This document shows positions 19,646-28,746 of a stretch of DNA of 64,000 nt, one piece after another. The stretch is from Roseiarcus sp963741845 (GTDB lineage Bacteria > Pseudomonadota > Alphaproteobacteria > Rhizobiales > Beijerinckiaceae). The notes beneath the pieces are model-generated. The model made no database searches. It was not told the DNA's origin and worked only from the letters and a program-made list of their open reading frames with translations. The stretch's first letter is position 1. Every line of letters starts with the position of its first letter. The stretch is taken from positions 1-64,000 of the forward strand of contig CAVUJV010000030.1 in assembly GCA_963741845.1 (NCBI GenBank), in the 5' to 3' direction. Position numbers and translations under genes: made by a program.

Positions 19646-21184
19646 TCAGGCGGCCGCCTGCGCCCGCTCCGGCGCGCCGCGATAGGAAAGCGCTTCGGCA
19701 AAATGGGCGCGCCGCACGGGACCTTCGCCATCCAGATCGGCGAGGGTTCGGGCGAGCTTCAGGACCCGGTGATAGCCGCGCGCGGACAGGCGCAGCTTCT
19801 CGGCGGCGTCGCGCAAGAGTCTCTTTGCGCTGTCGTCAGCCGCTGCGATCTCTTCAATGAGGCTCGCGGGCGCGGCGGCGTTGCACACGACATTGTCGAG
19901 ACCAAGCTCCGCGTATCGATTGAGCTGGATTCGCCGCGCCGCCGCGACCCGGGCGGCGGCCTCCGCCGATCCCTCCTGCGCAGGCGGCGCCATGAGGTCC
20001 GCCGCGGAGACGGACGGCACCTCGATGACGAGGTCGAAACGGTCGAGCAGCGGCCCCGAAAGCCGCCCCAGATATTGCGCGACGCAGCGCTCGTTGGGGG
20101 CGCGCTTGCACGCATATCCGGGCTCGTAGGCCGAGCCGCACCGGCACGGGTTCATCGCAGCGACAAGCTGAAAGCGGGCCGGATAGACGACGCGATGATT
20201 GGCGCGCGATATCGCAACCTCGCCCGTCTCGACAGGCTGGCGCAGGCTATCCAGGACCTGCGGCTGGAACTCCGGCAGTTCGTCCAAAAAAAGGACGCCA
20301 TTATGGGCGAGCGAAATCTCGCCGGGCTTCGCGTGGACGCCGCCCCCGACCAGCGCCGCGGTCGAAGCCGAGTGGTGCGGCGCGCGAAACGGCCGCCGGT
20401 CGGTCAGCGCCCCGCCCGCGAGCGCGCCCGCGACCGAATGGATCATCGAGACTTCCAGCAGTTCCCGTGGCGTCAGCGCCGGAAGGATCGACGGCAGACG
20501 CTGCGCGAGCATCGACTTGCCCGCTCCGGGCGATCCGCTCATCAGCAGATTGTGTCCGCCGGCGGCGGCGACCTCCAGCGCCCGCTTCGCGCTCTCCTGC
20601 CCCTTGATGTCGCGAAGGTCCGGCTGCGGCCCGGCGGACGCGCGCATCGCCGGCTGCGGCCGCGCAAGAACCTGAGAGCCCTTGAAATGATTGGCGAGCT
20701 GGATCAGCGACCGGGGCGCCAGAATGTCGAGGTCGGAGGAGGCCCAGGCCGCCTCCGGGCCGCAGGAGGCGGGACAGATCAGGCCCTTCCCGGCGGCGTT
20801 TGCCGCGATCGCCGCCGGCAGGACGCCGGCGACCGCGCTGATCGTCCCGTCGAGCGCCAGTTCGCCGATCACGGCATAGCCCTCGAGCGCGTCGGATGGA
20901 ATCGCGCCAATGGCGGCCATCACGCCAAGCGCGACCGGCAGATCGTAGTGGCTGCCCTCCTTCGGCATGTCGGCGGGCGCGAGGTTGACGGTGATGCGCT
21001 TGGCGGGAAGCGCAAGGCCCGAGGCGATGAGCGCCGAGCGGACGCGCTCGCGCGATTCGCCGACCGCCTTGTCGCCGAGGCCGACGATGGTGAAGGCGAC
21101 CGTGCCGGACGCGATCTGAACCTGCACGTCGACCGGGCGCGCCTCGACCCCCTCGAACGCCACCGTCGAAACCCGCGAAACCAT
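19646..21184 (-). CDS. comM: YifB/ComM family Mg-chelatase-like AAA+ ATPase
   Basis: ComM-type proteins are hexameric branch-migration helicases that help integrate incoming DNA during natural transformation. The 512-residue protein has the N-terminal domain (VEARPVDVQVQIASG through SALIASGLALP), Walker A GSPGAGKS at 217-224, Walker B GVLFLDELPEF near 300, and a zinc-finger-like Cys set (NPCRCGS then CKRAPNERC). The C-terminal GYHRVLKLARTLADLD is also typical. Length is normal. No other competence genes are nearby, so a housekeeping role cannot be excluded. Confidence 0.93.
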   Translation of the reverse strand: MVSRVSTVAFEGVEARPVDVQVQIASGTVAFTIVGLGDKAVGESRERVRSALIASGLALPAKRITVNLAPADMPKEGSHYDLPVALGVMAAIGAIPSDALEGYAVIGELALDGTISAVAGVLPAAIAANAAGKGLICPASCGPEAAWASSDLDILAPRSLIQLANHFKGSQVLARPQPAMRASAGPQPDLRDIKGQESAKRALEVAAAGGHNLLMSGSPGAGKSMLAQRLPSILPALTPRELLEVSMIHSVAGALAGGALTDRRPFRAPHHSASTAALVGGGVHAKPGEISLAHNGVLFLDELPEFQPQVLDSLRQPVETGEVAISRANHRVVYPARFQLVAAMNPCRCGSAYEPGYACKRAPNERCVAQYLGRLSGPLLDRFDLVIEVPSVSAADLMAPPAQEGSAEAAARVAAARRIQLNRYAELGLDNVVCNAAAPASLIEEIAAADDSAKRLLRDAAEKLRLSARGYHRVLKLARTLADLDGEGPVRRAHFAEALSYRGAPERAQAAA

Positions 21185-21276
21185 CCGCCCCTCCGCGCTT
21201 CGGCGGATACGAACATTTGCAGAACATTACACTGTGCGCAAGAGGCGATCGGCAGATCCGGTCAAGATTTCCCGCT

Positions 21277-21990
21277 TCACGACCGCTTCGCCGCCGCGAG
21301 GATCGGCCCCGCCCCGCTCGTCTGGACGATCACCGCCTCGGCGAGGCCGTCGACGGGCCTCTCCGGCAGCGCAAAGGACTGCGCCTCGCCGCGCCAGCGC
21401 CCCAAGAGCCGCAGATCGCGCACAACGTCCTTGTGGGGGAGCGTGCGCCCCGCATTCTCGCCCCGCCGCACCGCGACCTCGATCGTTCGAGGATCATAAA
21501 GGACGAGCCAGACATCGGCGCCGCCCACCGGGGCCTGCCCCGCGCCGATCGCGACCGCGTCGCCCGCAAGGCTCACGCTGGGCCCCGCATCGCCGCGGTC
21601 CCCCTTGCGGACGAGCTCCGCGAGGCGCTCGGGCTCAAGCCCGTCCCCCTCCACGCGTCCGTTCACGACGATCTGCGGCGTATAGACGCCGTCATGCGCC
21701 ATCGCTCGCGAGTAGGCGAACTGGCGCTCGGTCCATTCGTGCTTCGAGAACGTGTCCTTCCAGCCGAGCCGGTCCCAGTAATCCACAGCGAAAGACAGCG
21801 CGAGCACGTCCGGCCGGTCGCTGATCGCCGCGAGATTGGCCGCGGCCGGCGGGCAGGACGAACAGCCCTGACTTTGGAAGAGTTCGACCACCGCCGGATG
21901 CGCCGCATCCGCCGCCATCGCGCCCCGCGGCAAGGCGGCCAGCGCCGCGAGCGCAGACAATCCGACCGCCAGCTTCAGCCATATGTTCAT
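21277..21990 (-). CDS. DUF1223 family exported thioredoxin-fold protein
   Basis: The 237-residue protein has a signal peptide (cleaved near AMAADAAHP) and then the DUF1223 core: VVELFQSQGCSSCPPA with a CxxC pair at C43/C46, LSFAVDYWDRLGWKD, and YTPQIVVNGR. The family is thioredoxin-like and widespread in alphaproteobacteria; its role is not established, but an exported CSSC site suggests a redox function (inference). It is divergent from rsmE, with a 116-bp gap that must hold both promoters. Confidence 0.88.
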   Translation of the reverse strand: MNIWLKLAVGLSALAALAALPRGAMAADAAHPAVVELFQSQGCSSCPPAAANLAAISDRPDVLALSFAVDYWDRLGWKDTFSKHEWTERQFAYSRAMAHDGVYTPQIVVNGRVEGDGLEPERLAELVRKGDRGDAGPSVSLAGDAVAIGAGQAPVGGADVWLVLYDPRTIEVAVRRGENAGRTLPHKDVVRDLRLLGRWRGEAQSFALPERPVDGLAEAVIVQTSGAGPILAAAKRS

Positions 21991-22106
21991 AGGAAACCCT
22001 CCGAGCTTGAAAGACGCTCGAAGGAAGCTTCGCGAAAACCGCCTCGCTTGTTACGCTGCCCCGACGCATCGGACGCCCGCCCGAGCGCAACGCTTCTGAA
22101 ATCGCC

Positions 22107-22871
22107 ATGGCCCGGACCGATTTTCGCACGCCTCGTCTCTATGTCGCCCCGGCGCTCGCCGAGGGCGCTGAAGTTCCGCTTTCCCCGGATCAGACGAACT
22201 ATCTCGTCAATGTGTTGCGGCTTGGGCCGGGCGCCCGCGTATTGGTCTTCAACGGACGCGACGGCGAGTTCGCAGCCTCGCTCGCGAACGTCTCTCGAAA
22301 GGGCGCTTCGCTCGCGGTGGGCGCGAAAATCCGGCCGCAGGAGACGCCCCCGGACGTCGAATTCCTGTTCGCGCCGCTCAAGCACGCCCGCCTCGACTAT
22401 GTGGCGCAAAAAGCGGTCGAGATGGGCGCGAAGCGTCTGTCGCCCGTGCTGACACGCCATACCCAGGCCGCCCGCCTCAATCTGGAGCGGCTCAGAGCCA
22501 ACGCCATCGAGGCCTGCGAGCAATGCGGCGTCATCTGGGTCCCCGAAATCGTCGCTCTCAGGCCCCTCGAGCAGGCGCTCGCCGAATGGCCGGCCGGACG
22601 TCTGCTTGTCTTCTGCGATGAGGACGCCCCGCAGGAGAGCCCGCTCGACACGCTCGCGAAAGCGGGGGCAAGCAACGGCGTGAGCCTGCTGATCGGACCC
22701 GAAGGAGGCTTCGACGAGCAGGAACGGCGAGCGATCCTCGCGATTCCGCAAGCGGTTCGCCTGAGCCTCGGCCCGCGCATCCTGCGCGCGGACACAGCCG
22801 CCGTGGCCGCGCTTGCGATAATTCAGGCCATCTATGGTGATTGGACAAAGACCACGACACACAAGGGTTAA
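22107..22871 (+). CDS. rsmE: 16S rRNA (uracil(1498)-N(3))-methyltransferase
   Basis: RsmE methylates U1498 of 16S rRNA in the assembled 30S subunit. The 254-residue protein has the N-terminal PUA-like part (PRLYVAPAL, VLRLGPGARVLVFNG) and the SPOUT knot (SLLIGPEGGFDEQE and LSLGPRILRADTA). AQKAVEMGAKRLSPVLTRHTQ is also characteristic. A short GC hairpin with TTTTT follows the stop. Confidence 0.95.
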   Translation: MARTDFRTPRLYVAPALAEGAEVPLSPDQTNYLVNVLRLGPGARVLVFNGRDGEFAASLANVSRKGASLAVGAKIRPQETPPDVEFLFAPLKHARLDYVAQKAVEMGAKRLSPVLTRHTQAARLNLERLRANAIEACEQCGVIWVPEIVALRPLEQALAEWPAGRLLVFCDEDAPQESPLDTLAKAGASNGVSLLIGPEGGFDEQERRAILAIPQAVRLSLGPRILRADTAAVAALAIIQAIYGDWTKTTTHKG

Positions 22872-22878
22872 TGGGAAT

Positions 22879-22905
22879 GGCGCCGTTGAGGCGCCTCGCC
22901 TTTTT
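22879..22905 (+). terminator. Probable terminator after rsmE
   Basis: A 6-bp all-GC stem (GGCGCC repeated) with a GTTGA loop is followed within five bases by TTTTT. It starts 8 bp after the rsmE stop. The short stem and offset T-run make it weaker than the petC terminator. Confidence 0.5.
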
Positions 22906-22962
22906 GCCGCCACGATGCGGTTTCAATTCCGCAGAGGGGTGGGGCGAAGCGAGTCCTTTTGG

Positions 22963-23253
22963 ATGAAGCGTGAGCTTGGAAGGCAGATAATCGCTACGGC
23001 GGCGCGAGTCGGTTCGGTCGTGACCGCGTTCCTGGCGGGTCAGGCGGCTGCGGATACGCGGGCGGTTCCCCATAATGCGGAGGGTCCGGCGCGAATCAGC
23101 GGCTACATTTCCGCCGGGTCCGAGCGTTCGACCGTGGACGCCTTTAACGGCGGTCCGGTCCTGCTGCGTCGGGACGCTCTTCAGGGCGCGTCCGCTCCCG
23201 TTCCTGCCTCGGGGTCGTTCTTCCTCGACGTACGCCACGACGGAGCCCAGTGA
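22963..23253 (+). CDS. Small exported protein, unknown
   Basis: A 96-residue ORF starts at ATG 22963. Its N-terminus looks like a signal peptide: basic residues (MKRELGRQ), a hydrophobic stretch (VGSVVTAFLAG) and an AAA cleavage site. The remainder (about 65 residues) is hydrophilic with no recognised domain. It is the only good explanation for the segment between rsmE and the Liv operon, and a GC hairpin follows its stop directly. No similarity is recalled, so a chance ORF is possible. Confidence 0.42.
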   Translation: MKRELGRQIIATAARVGSVVTAFLAGQAAADTRAVPHNAEGPARISGYISAGSERSTVDAFNGGPVLLRRDALQGASAPVPASGSFFLDVRHDGAQ

Positions 23254-23274
23254 CGCGCGCCTTTTGGGCGCGCG
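23254..23274. terminator. GC hairpin between convergent genes
   Basis: CGCGCGCC (23254-23261) pairs with GGCGCGCG (23267-23274) around a TTTTG loop. It sits immediately after the small exported ORF and 28 bp past the end of the binding-protein gene on the other strand. It may end transcription in both directions, though no long T-run follows. Confidence 0.45.
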
Positions 23275-23301
23275 CCTTGAGGCCCGCAAGCTGAATGGCG
23301 C

Positions 23302-24511
23302 CTAGCCGGTCAGCAGGTCTCCGAACAGCACCCAGTTCGCGCCGTCGAAGCTGGAGAGCTGCATCTGGCGGATCGGGCTGAAATTGGTCGGCGAGGTGTT
23401 GATCTTGATGCCGGGCAGAAGCATCGGCAGTTCCACATCCTTGAGATTGGCCGCCTGCTTCATCACGTTCTCGCGCGAGAGATCGTTCGCGCATTGTTTG
23501 AGCACCTGAATGAGCGTCGCCGCGGCGCCGAAGGCGTAGGCTGCATTGACGTCGGTAAAGTCGTTCTTGCCCATATACTTCTCGCAGAAGGCCTTCCACG
23601 CCTTCACGCCCGGATCGTCCTTCCACCGGGCGTCCGTCACGTCCATCACATACGCCGCTGGTGATGAGACCCTTCGACTTCTCGAGCCCGGCCGGTTTCA
23701 GGACGGTCGCGATCGACGGCGAGACATTGCTGAGATAGCGCACCGCGTTCCAACTGAGATCGTAGGACTTGCGGATCGCCTGGGCGGCGAATTTCGGCGT
23801 GGCCGCGATCACGAAGATATCCGCGCCCGAGCCCTGCAGCGTCACGACCTGCGAATCGACCGTCGGCTCCGACGTTTCGTAGGAGGCTTCCTTGACGATC
23901 ATCTTCGCATGATCGGCGCCGAGAATGTCCTTGAGCCCGATCAGGTAGTCCTTGCCGAAGCCGTCGTTCTGATAGAGCACCGCGATCTTGCCGTCGGGCT
24001 TCGTCGCCAGAATGTGCTTGGCGTAGATACGCGCTTCCGTCTGGTAGCTGGGGTTGTAGCCCATGGTCCAGGGGAAGTGTTCCGGATCGGAGAAGACGCT
24101 GGCTCCCGTCGCGACGAAAAGCTGCGGGACCTTGTTGTCGTTGAGATATTGCCGGATCGCCAGATTGGGCGCGGTGCCGAGCGTCTGATAAAGGAACGCG
24201 ACCTTCTCATCCTCGACGAGGCGCCGCACCTGCTCGACCGTCTTCGGAGGACTGTAGCCGTCATCGAGGCTGATGAGATTGATCTTGCGGCCGTTCACGC
24301 CGCCCTGTTCGTTGATCATCTTGAAATAGGCGGCTTCCGTCTTGCCAATGACGCCATAGGCCGACGCCGGGCCGCTGTAGGGCATCGTCTGCCCGATCTT
24401 GATTTCCGTGTCGCTCACGCCCGGCGCGTTCTCGGCGCGCGCCGAACGGGCCATCGTGACGAACGCGGCGGCGGCCGCGCCCGATTGCAGGAATGCGCGT
24501 CGTGTAATCAT
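23302..24511 (-). CDS. Liv-type ABC transporter substrate-binding protein, one frameshift
   Basis: The periplasmic binding component of the branched-chain amino acid/amide (HAAT) transporter encoded with it. About 400 residues: a Tat-like signal (ITRRAFLQSGAAAAAFVTM), then type I periplasmic-binding fold segments TEIKIGQTMPYSGPASAYG, GGVNGRKINLISLDDGYSP and VAVLYQNDGFGKDYLIGLK-like core. The C-terminal part (DARWKDDPGVKAW to the stop) is in another frame. One extra base near 23655 would restore ITSG-YVMDVTD. The ATG at 24511 has GGGAGGA upstream and follows the livM stop by two bases. The ligand cannot be predicted; these proteins also bind urea, amides or aromatic acids. Confidence 0.88.
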
Positions 24512-24513
24512 GG

Positions 24514-25557
24514 CTATCCTCCCTTTCCTCCAGGTTTTGCGACGGCGACGCCGTCCACATGCTTGCCCGCAAGGCCCGGAACCCGCGTCGCCGCGCGGAA
24601 AGCGATCCGCAGAAATCCGGCGACGCCCATCGGCATGGCCGCCATGATAAGGATCAGGAGCGCCCCATAAATGGCGCCGGGCAGCGCCTTGGCGCTTTCG
24701 CCGAAACTGACGGATAGCTGATCGGCGATATTCGGCACGAACTGGATGAACAGCGCCCCGAACAGCGCGCCGCCCAGCGACGCCAGCCCCCCGACGACGA
24801 TCCCGACGAGAAACGAAAGCGACAACGCGAGGGTGAAGCTCTCCGGCGACACGAAGCCGACCGCGAGCGCGCTCAATCCCCCCGCAACCCCGGCATAGAG
24901 CGCGCTGACGCCGAAACAGGTCGTCTTGTAGAGCGCCGCGTTGACGCCCATCGTCTCGGCCGCGATCGGCTGATCGCGGATGGCGATCAGCGCGCGGCCG
25001 ACCCGTCCACGCGCGATGTTGGTCGCGGCCCAGTAGAGCGCCGCGGCGCACAGGAGACAAAGCAGATAAAGCCACTGATCGGCGCTGAGATGGAGGCCGA
25101 ACGGCGCATGCGGTTTGGCGAGCGTCACGCCGCTGGAGCCGTTGGTCCAGGCGTCGAAGCCCTTGTAGGTGAGGATCTGGGGCGTCGCGACCGCGAGCGC
25201 GAATGTGGCGAGCGCGAGATAGAGACCGCCGAAGCGCAAGGCCGGGAAGCCGAACAGGAAGCCCGCCCCGAAGCAGATCGCACTCGCGATCGGGACCGCG
25301 GCCCAGTAAGGCAGGCCGAGCTTCACAGTCAGGATGGCGGTCCCGTATCCGCCGATCGCGAAGAAGGCGCCGTGGCCAAGCGAGATCTGACCGTTGAACC
25401 CTGTGAGCAGGTTGAGGCCAAGAAGCGCGATCGCATAGATGAGCACCTGCGAGCCCTGGTAGAGCCGATAGCCTGACGCGAAGAACGGGAAGGCGAGCGC
25501 GAAAGCGAAAACCGCAAGCGCCAAAATCGTTCCGGCGATCCTCTCCGAAGGCGTCAC
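24514..25557 (-). CDS. livM: Liv-type ABC transporter permease LivM
   Basis: Inner-membrane permease of 347 residues with about ten hydrophobic segments. Family motifs are LIYAIALLGLNLLTGFNGQISLGHGAFFAIGGYG cut across helices 2-3, FGFPALRFGGLYLALATFA, the cytoplasmic coupling loop GRALIAIRDQPIAAETMGVN, and VGGLASLGGALFGA. A GTG at 25557, two bases after livH ends, is the best start because homology begins there. It pairs with LivH to form the channel. Confidence 0.92.
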   Translation of the reverse strand: MTPSERIAGTILALAVFAFALAFPFFASGYRLYQGSQVLIYAIALLGLNLLTGFNGQISLGHGAFFAIGGYGTAILTVKLGLPYWAAVPIASAICFGAGFLFGFPALRFGGLYLALATFALAVATPQILTYKGFDAWTNGSSGVTLAKPHAPFGLHLSADQWLYLLCLLCAAALYWAATNIARGRVGRALIAIRDQPIAAETMGVNAALYKTTCFGVSALYAGVAGGLSALAVGFVSPESFTLALSLSFLVGIVVGGLASLGGALFGALFIQFVPNIADQLSVSFGESAKALPGAIYGALLILIMAAMPMGVAGFLRIAFRAATRVPGLAGKHVDGVAVAKPGGKGG

Positions 25558-25559
25558 CG

Positions 25560-26432
25560 TCAGACCCTCACAACCAGACGCCGCCCGAACAGGCCGGACG
25601 GACGCCACACCAGAACGGCGACGATGATGACGAGCGCGACGGTGAGCTTCACCTCGGCGCCGACCACATAGGCGCCGACCAGATTTTCGAGCACGCCAAC
25701 CGCAAAGCCGCCGAAGGCCGCGCCGAAGGGATTGTCGATGCCGCCGAGCACCGCGCCCGCGAAAGCGTAGAGCAGCACCCCGCCCATCATGTTGGGGTCG
25801 AGATAGACGATCGGCGCCGCCATCATGCCCGCGATCGCGCCGATCGCCGCGGCGAGACCCCAGCCGATCGCGAGCATCCACCCGACGCGGATGCCAAGCA
25901 ACCGGCTCGAAATCGGGTTCTGCGCAGCGGCCCGCATCGCAAGGCCGAGCGGCGTGAACCGAAAGAACGCGAAGACGAGCAGCAGCACGCAGAGGCTCAC
26001 CGCCACCGAGCCCGATTCATGCGCCGACATATAGACATTGCCGAACCACGGCCGCCCATTGAACGGCGTGTCGAAGGACTGCACCGAATAACCGTACAGA
26101 TATCCGGCGAGCGCGTTGAAAATCAGCGCAAGCCCGATGAAGACGATGACGGAAGCCAAGACCGGCGCCTTGGCGAAGGGCCGGACGATCACGCGCTCGA
26201 TCACGACTCCGCCGACGAAAGACAGGATCACGGTGACGAAGAAGGCGCGCCAGTAGGGCCAGCCGACGTCCATCAGCTTCCAGGCGAAATAGGTCGAGAA
26301 CATCGCCATTTCTCCCTGCGCGAAGTTCACGAGCTGGGTCGCCTGGTAGATCATCACGAGCGCCAGCGCCATGATCGCATAGACGCCGCCGAGTGCGAGG
26401 CCCGATGCGAGCTGGTGCAGGAATTCGTTCAT
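25560..26432 (-). CDS. livH: Liv-type ABC transporter permease LivH
   Basis: A 290-residue permease with the family N-terminus QLASGLALGGVYAIMALALVMIY and QLVNFAQGEMAMF, and the coupling loop GLAMRAAAQNPISSRLLGI. About eight membrane segments. It lies 12 bp after livF and 2 bp before livM, so the five genes form one operon in the order ATPases, permeases, binding protein. Confidence 0.92.
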   Translation of the reverse strand: MNEFLHQLASGLALGGVYAIMALALVMIYQATQLVNFAQGEMAMFSTYFAWKLMDVGWPYWRAFFVTVILSFVGGVVIERVIVRPFAKAPVLASVIVFIGLALIFNALAGYLYGYSVQSFDTPFNGRPWFGNVYMSAHESGSVAVSLCVLLLVFAFFRFTPLGLAMRAAAQNPISSRLLGIRVGWMLAIGWGLAAAIGAIAGMMAAPIVYLDPNMMGGVLLYAFAGAVLGGIDNPFGAAFGGFAVGVLENLVGAYVVGAEVKLTVALVIIVAVLVWRPSGLFGRRLVVRV

Positions 26433-26444
26433 CCGTCCTCCTGC

Positions 26445-27161
26445 TCAATAGCCGAGGTAAGCGCGGCGAACCGCATCGTCGACGCGAATCGATTCCGACC
26501 GCCCGGCAAGCGCCGTGCGCCCCGTTTCGATCAGCACGGCGTGATCGGCGAGATCGAGCGCGAGCGAAGCATTCTGCTCGACGAGCAGGATGCTGACGCC
26601 CTCGTCGCGATTGATCGCGGCAAGGATCCGGAAGATCTCGTCGACGACCAGCGGCGCGAGCCCGAAGGAAGGCTCGTCGAGCATCAGAAGGCTCGGCCGC
26701 ATGAGGAGCGCGCGGCTGATCGCGAGCATCTGCTGCTCGCCGCCCGAAAGCGTGCCGGCCTGCTGGCGGCGCCGTTCGTACAGGCGCGGGAAATAGCCGA
26801 ACACCCGATCGAAATCCTTCGGCACGCCCGCCCGGTCCGAGCGCAGATAGGCGCCGAGCCTCAGATTTTCCTCGACCGTCAGATCGAGGAAAGTGCCCCG
26901 CCCATCCGGCACATGCGCAACGCCGAGCCGCGCGATCGCCTCCGTCGAGAGGCCGCCAATCGGGGCGCCCTTGAAGCGGATGTCGCCTTCCCGCCGGATC
27001 AGGCCCGACAGCGCGCGAAGCGTCGTCGTCTTGCCTGCGCCATTGGCGCCGAGCAGCGCCGTCACGCCGCCTTCCTCCACGACGATGTCGAGGCCGAACA
27101 GCGCCTGAAGCGGCCCGTAATAGGCGCAAAGGCCCCTGGCTTCGAGGATCGGCGCGGTCAT
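26445..27161 (-). CDS. livF: Liv-type ABC transporter ATPase LivF
   Basis: A 238-residue nucleotide-binding subunit: Walker A GANGAGKT, Q-loop region VPDGRGTFLDLTVEENL, signature LSGGEQQMLAI, Walker B LLMLDEPSFGLAP and switch His in LVEQNAS context. Its ATG overlaps the livG stop by four bases, indicating translational coupling. Confidence 0.93.
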   Translation of the reverse strand: MTAPILEARGLCAYYGPLQALFGLDIVVEEGGVTALLGANGAGKTTTLRALSGLIRREGDIRFKGAPIGGLSTEAIARLGVAHVPDGRGTFLDLTVEENLRLGAYLRSDRAGVPKDFDRVFGYFPRLYERRRQQAGTLSGGEQQMLAISRALLMRPSLLMLDEPSFGLAPLVVDEIFRILAAINRDEGVSILLVEQNASLALDLADHAVLIETGRTALAGRSESIRVDDAVRRAYLGY

Positions 27162-27997
27162 CGCGCGCCTCCGAGATAGGCGCGCACGACATCGGGATGG
27201 GACCGCACCGCCTCGGGCGTTCCGTCGGCGACGACGCGGCCGAAGTCGAGCGCCACCACCTGATCCGACGTTCGCATCACGAGATTCATGTGATGCTCGA
27301 CCAGCAGCACCGAGACGCCGCGACGGTCGCGAATGGCGCGGATCTCTTCCCCCAGCGCGTCGACTTCTTCGTGATTGAGGCCGGCCGCCGGCTCGTCCAG
27401 CAGCAGAAGCTTCGGCCCGATCGCAAGCGCGCGGGCGAGCTCCACGCGCTTCCTCACGCCGAAAGGCAAGTCGCCCACCGGGCGGTCCGCGACGCTTCCG
27501 AGCCCGAATTCCTCGATCAGCGCGTCGGCGCGTTCGGCGATCTTTCTTTCCTCGCGCGCGGCGGAAGGCAAGGCGAGGGCGTTCGCCAGAAAGCCGGCCC
27601 TTCCGAGGTCGTGAGCGCCGACCCGCACGTTGTCGCGGGTCGTCATCGTCGCGAACAGCGCGACGTTCTGAAAGGTCCGCGCGACGCCGAGGCCCGCGAT
27701 GTCATGCCGCGCGCAATCCGCGAGCGGTCTGCCGTCGAAGAGGATCTGGCCGGAATGGGGCTCGTAGAGACGCGAAATGCAGTTGAACAGGGTCGTCTTG
27801 CCGGCGCCGTTCGGCCCGATCAGGCCGCAGATCACACCTTCGGCGAGGCGGAAGCTGACATTGTCGAGCGCGGTCACGCCCCCGAAGCGAATGGTCACGC
27901 CTTCGACCGAGAGAAGGGCGCCCTCACGCGAAACGGTCATGGGATCGACGGTCTCGGCTCGCGCCTTGGCCAGCTCCATGGACTCCCGTTTCCTCAA
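27158..27997 (-). CDS. livG: Liv-type ABC transporter ATPase LivG
   Basis: A 279-residue nucleotide-binding subunit with Walker A GPNGAGKT, the LivG-specific GLGVARTFQNVALF region, a signature reading LPFGVRKRVELARAL (the usual GG of LSGGQ is FG here), and Walker B LLLLDEPAAGLN. The true start may be 27997, 27979 or 27940 (ATG each); the core domain starts near residue 27. First gene of the Liv operon, with an AT-rich 450-bp upstream region shared with the divergent regulator. Confidence 0.93.
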   Translation of the reverse strand: MRKRESMELAKARAETVDPMTVSREGALLSVEGVTIRFGGVTALDNVSFRLAEGVICGLIGPNGAGKTTLFNCISRLYEPHSGQILFDGRPLADCARHDIAGLGVARTFQNVALFATMTTRDNVRVGAHDLGRAGFLANALALPSAAREERKIAERADALIEEFGLGSVADRPVGDLPFGVRKRVELARALAIGPKLLLLDEPAAGLNHEEVDALGEEIRAIRDRRGVSVLLVEHHMNLVMRTSDQVVALDFGRVVADGTPEAVRSHPDVVRAYLGGAR

Positions 27998-28216
27998 TGC
28001 GACACTGGTTATGTGTGTTCGGCCCGCAATGTCGACGTTTCTTGGCGGGTTGTCACCCCTTTTTGTTTAAGACTTTTGTCAAAGGCCCCGAGCCGCGGCC
28101 CCGCTTCGAGGGCGCACGAATTCGAAGCTCGGCCGTGCGATTCTTCTTCTCAAGACGCTGCCGTCGCGCCGATCCGCTGGCCGGCGCTCAGTAAACCTTC
28201 CCGTCGCGGAAATGAA

Positions 28217-28303
28217 TTGACCGCGATCGCTTCCGTGGCGCTCGGCGGAACGCTGCTCACCGGCGGAGTCGGCATGGTCGCCGGAACGTTGTTTGGGGCA
28301 TGA
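28217..28303 (+). CDS. Possible 28-residue hydrophobic peptide, first of a coupled pair
   Basis: A TTG-initiated ORF encodes a Gly-rich hydrophobic peptide (LGGTLLTGGVGMVAGTLFGA at the C-terminus). Its stop overlaps an ATG as ATGA, so the next ORF could be translationally coupled. It is too short to judge by similarity and may be chance. Confidence 0.25.
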   Translation: MTAIASVALGGTLLTGGVGMVAGTLFGA

Positions 28304-28746
28304 TCCTTGGATTGATCGCCGTGCTGATCGTTTTCAACGGGACGCTGAACGGCGCGTGGATCATGATGAGCGGAGGGGTGCTTCTCTTTCTCTTCATTGT
28401 GCTGCAAAGATCGCTGATTGGCTCGATCCGCTTCAGGAGCGCGGGCCAGGCGATCGGAAAGTCATGGCGCGAGTCCCGAACCTGTCGAAAAAGACGGAGG
28501 CCCGCGGGCGCAAAGCCCCGAATTCCGCCCCCGCCGCTCGTCCGCCGGCGCGCGGGGCGCGGGATCGGATTTCGTTCGAGCGCAACATCCACAGCCAGCT
28601 CGCGGCGCGGCTTGGGCGGGACATCGTCGGCGGCGTCTATCCGGCAGGCTCGCTGCTGCCGAACGCGGCCGAGATGTGCGCGCGCTTCTCGGTGTCGCGC
28701 ACCGCGCTGCGCGAAGCCTACAGCATGCTCAGCGCCAAGGCGCTGA
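28300..28746 (+). CDS. Possible small membrane protein overlapping the FadR-type gene
   Basis: The first ~46 residues form two hydrophobic segments (GLIAVLIVFNGTLNG and GGVLLFLFIVLQ) and look like a real small membrane protein. The remaining ~100 residues are Arg/Pro/Ala-rich and overlap the regulator gene in another frame, so they are probably not natural coding sequence. Either the true stop is hidden by an indel near 28440-28460 or the ORF is not expressed. Confidence 0.3.
   Translation: MILGLIAVLIVFNGTLNGAWIMMSGGVLLFLFIVLQRSLIGSIRFRSAGQAIGKSWRESRTCRKRRRPAGAKPRIPPPPLVRRRAGRGIGFRSSATSTASSRRGLGGTSSAASIRQARCCRTRPRCARASRCRAPRCAKPTACSAPRR

Noticed and set aside
19625..21499. 624-codon open frame antisense to comM
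   Set aside because: The minus strand encodes an intact ComM-type ATPase with Walker motifs; the plus frame is a shadow.
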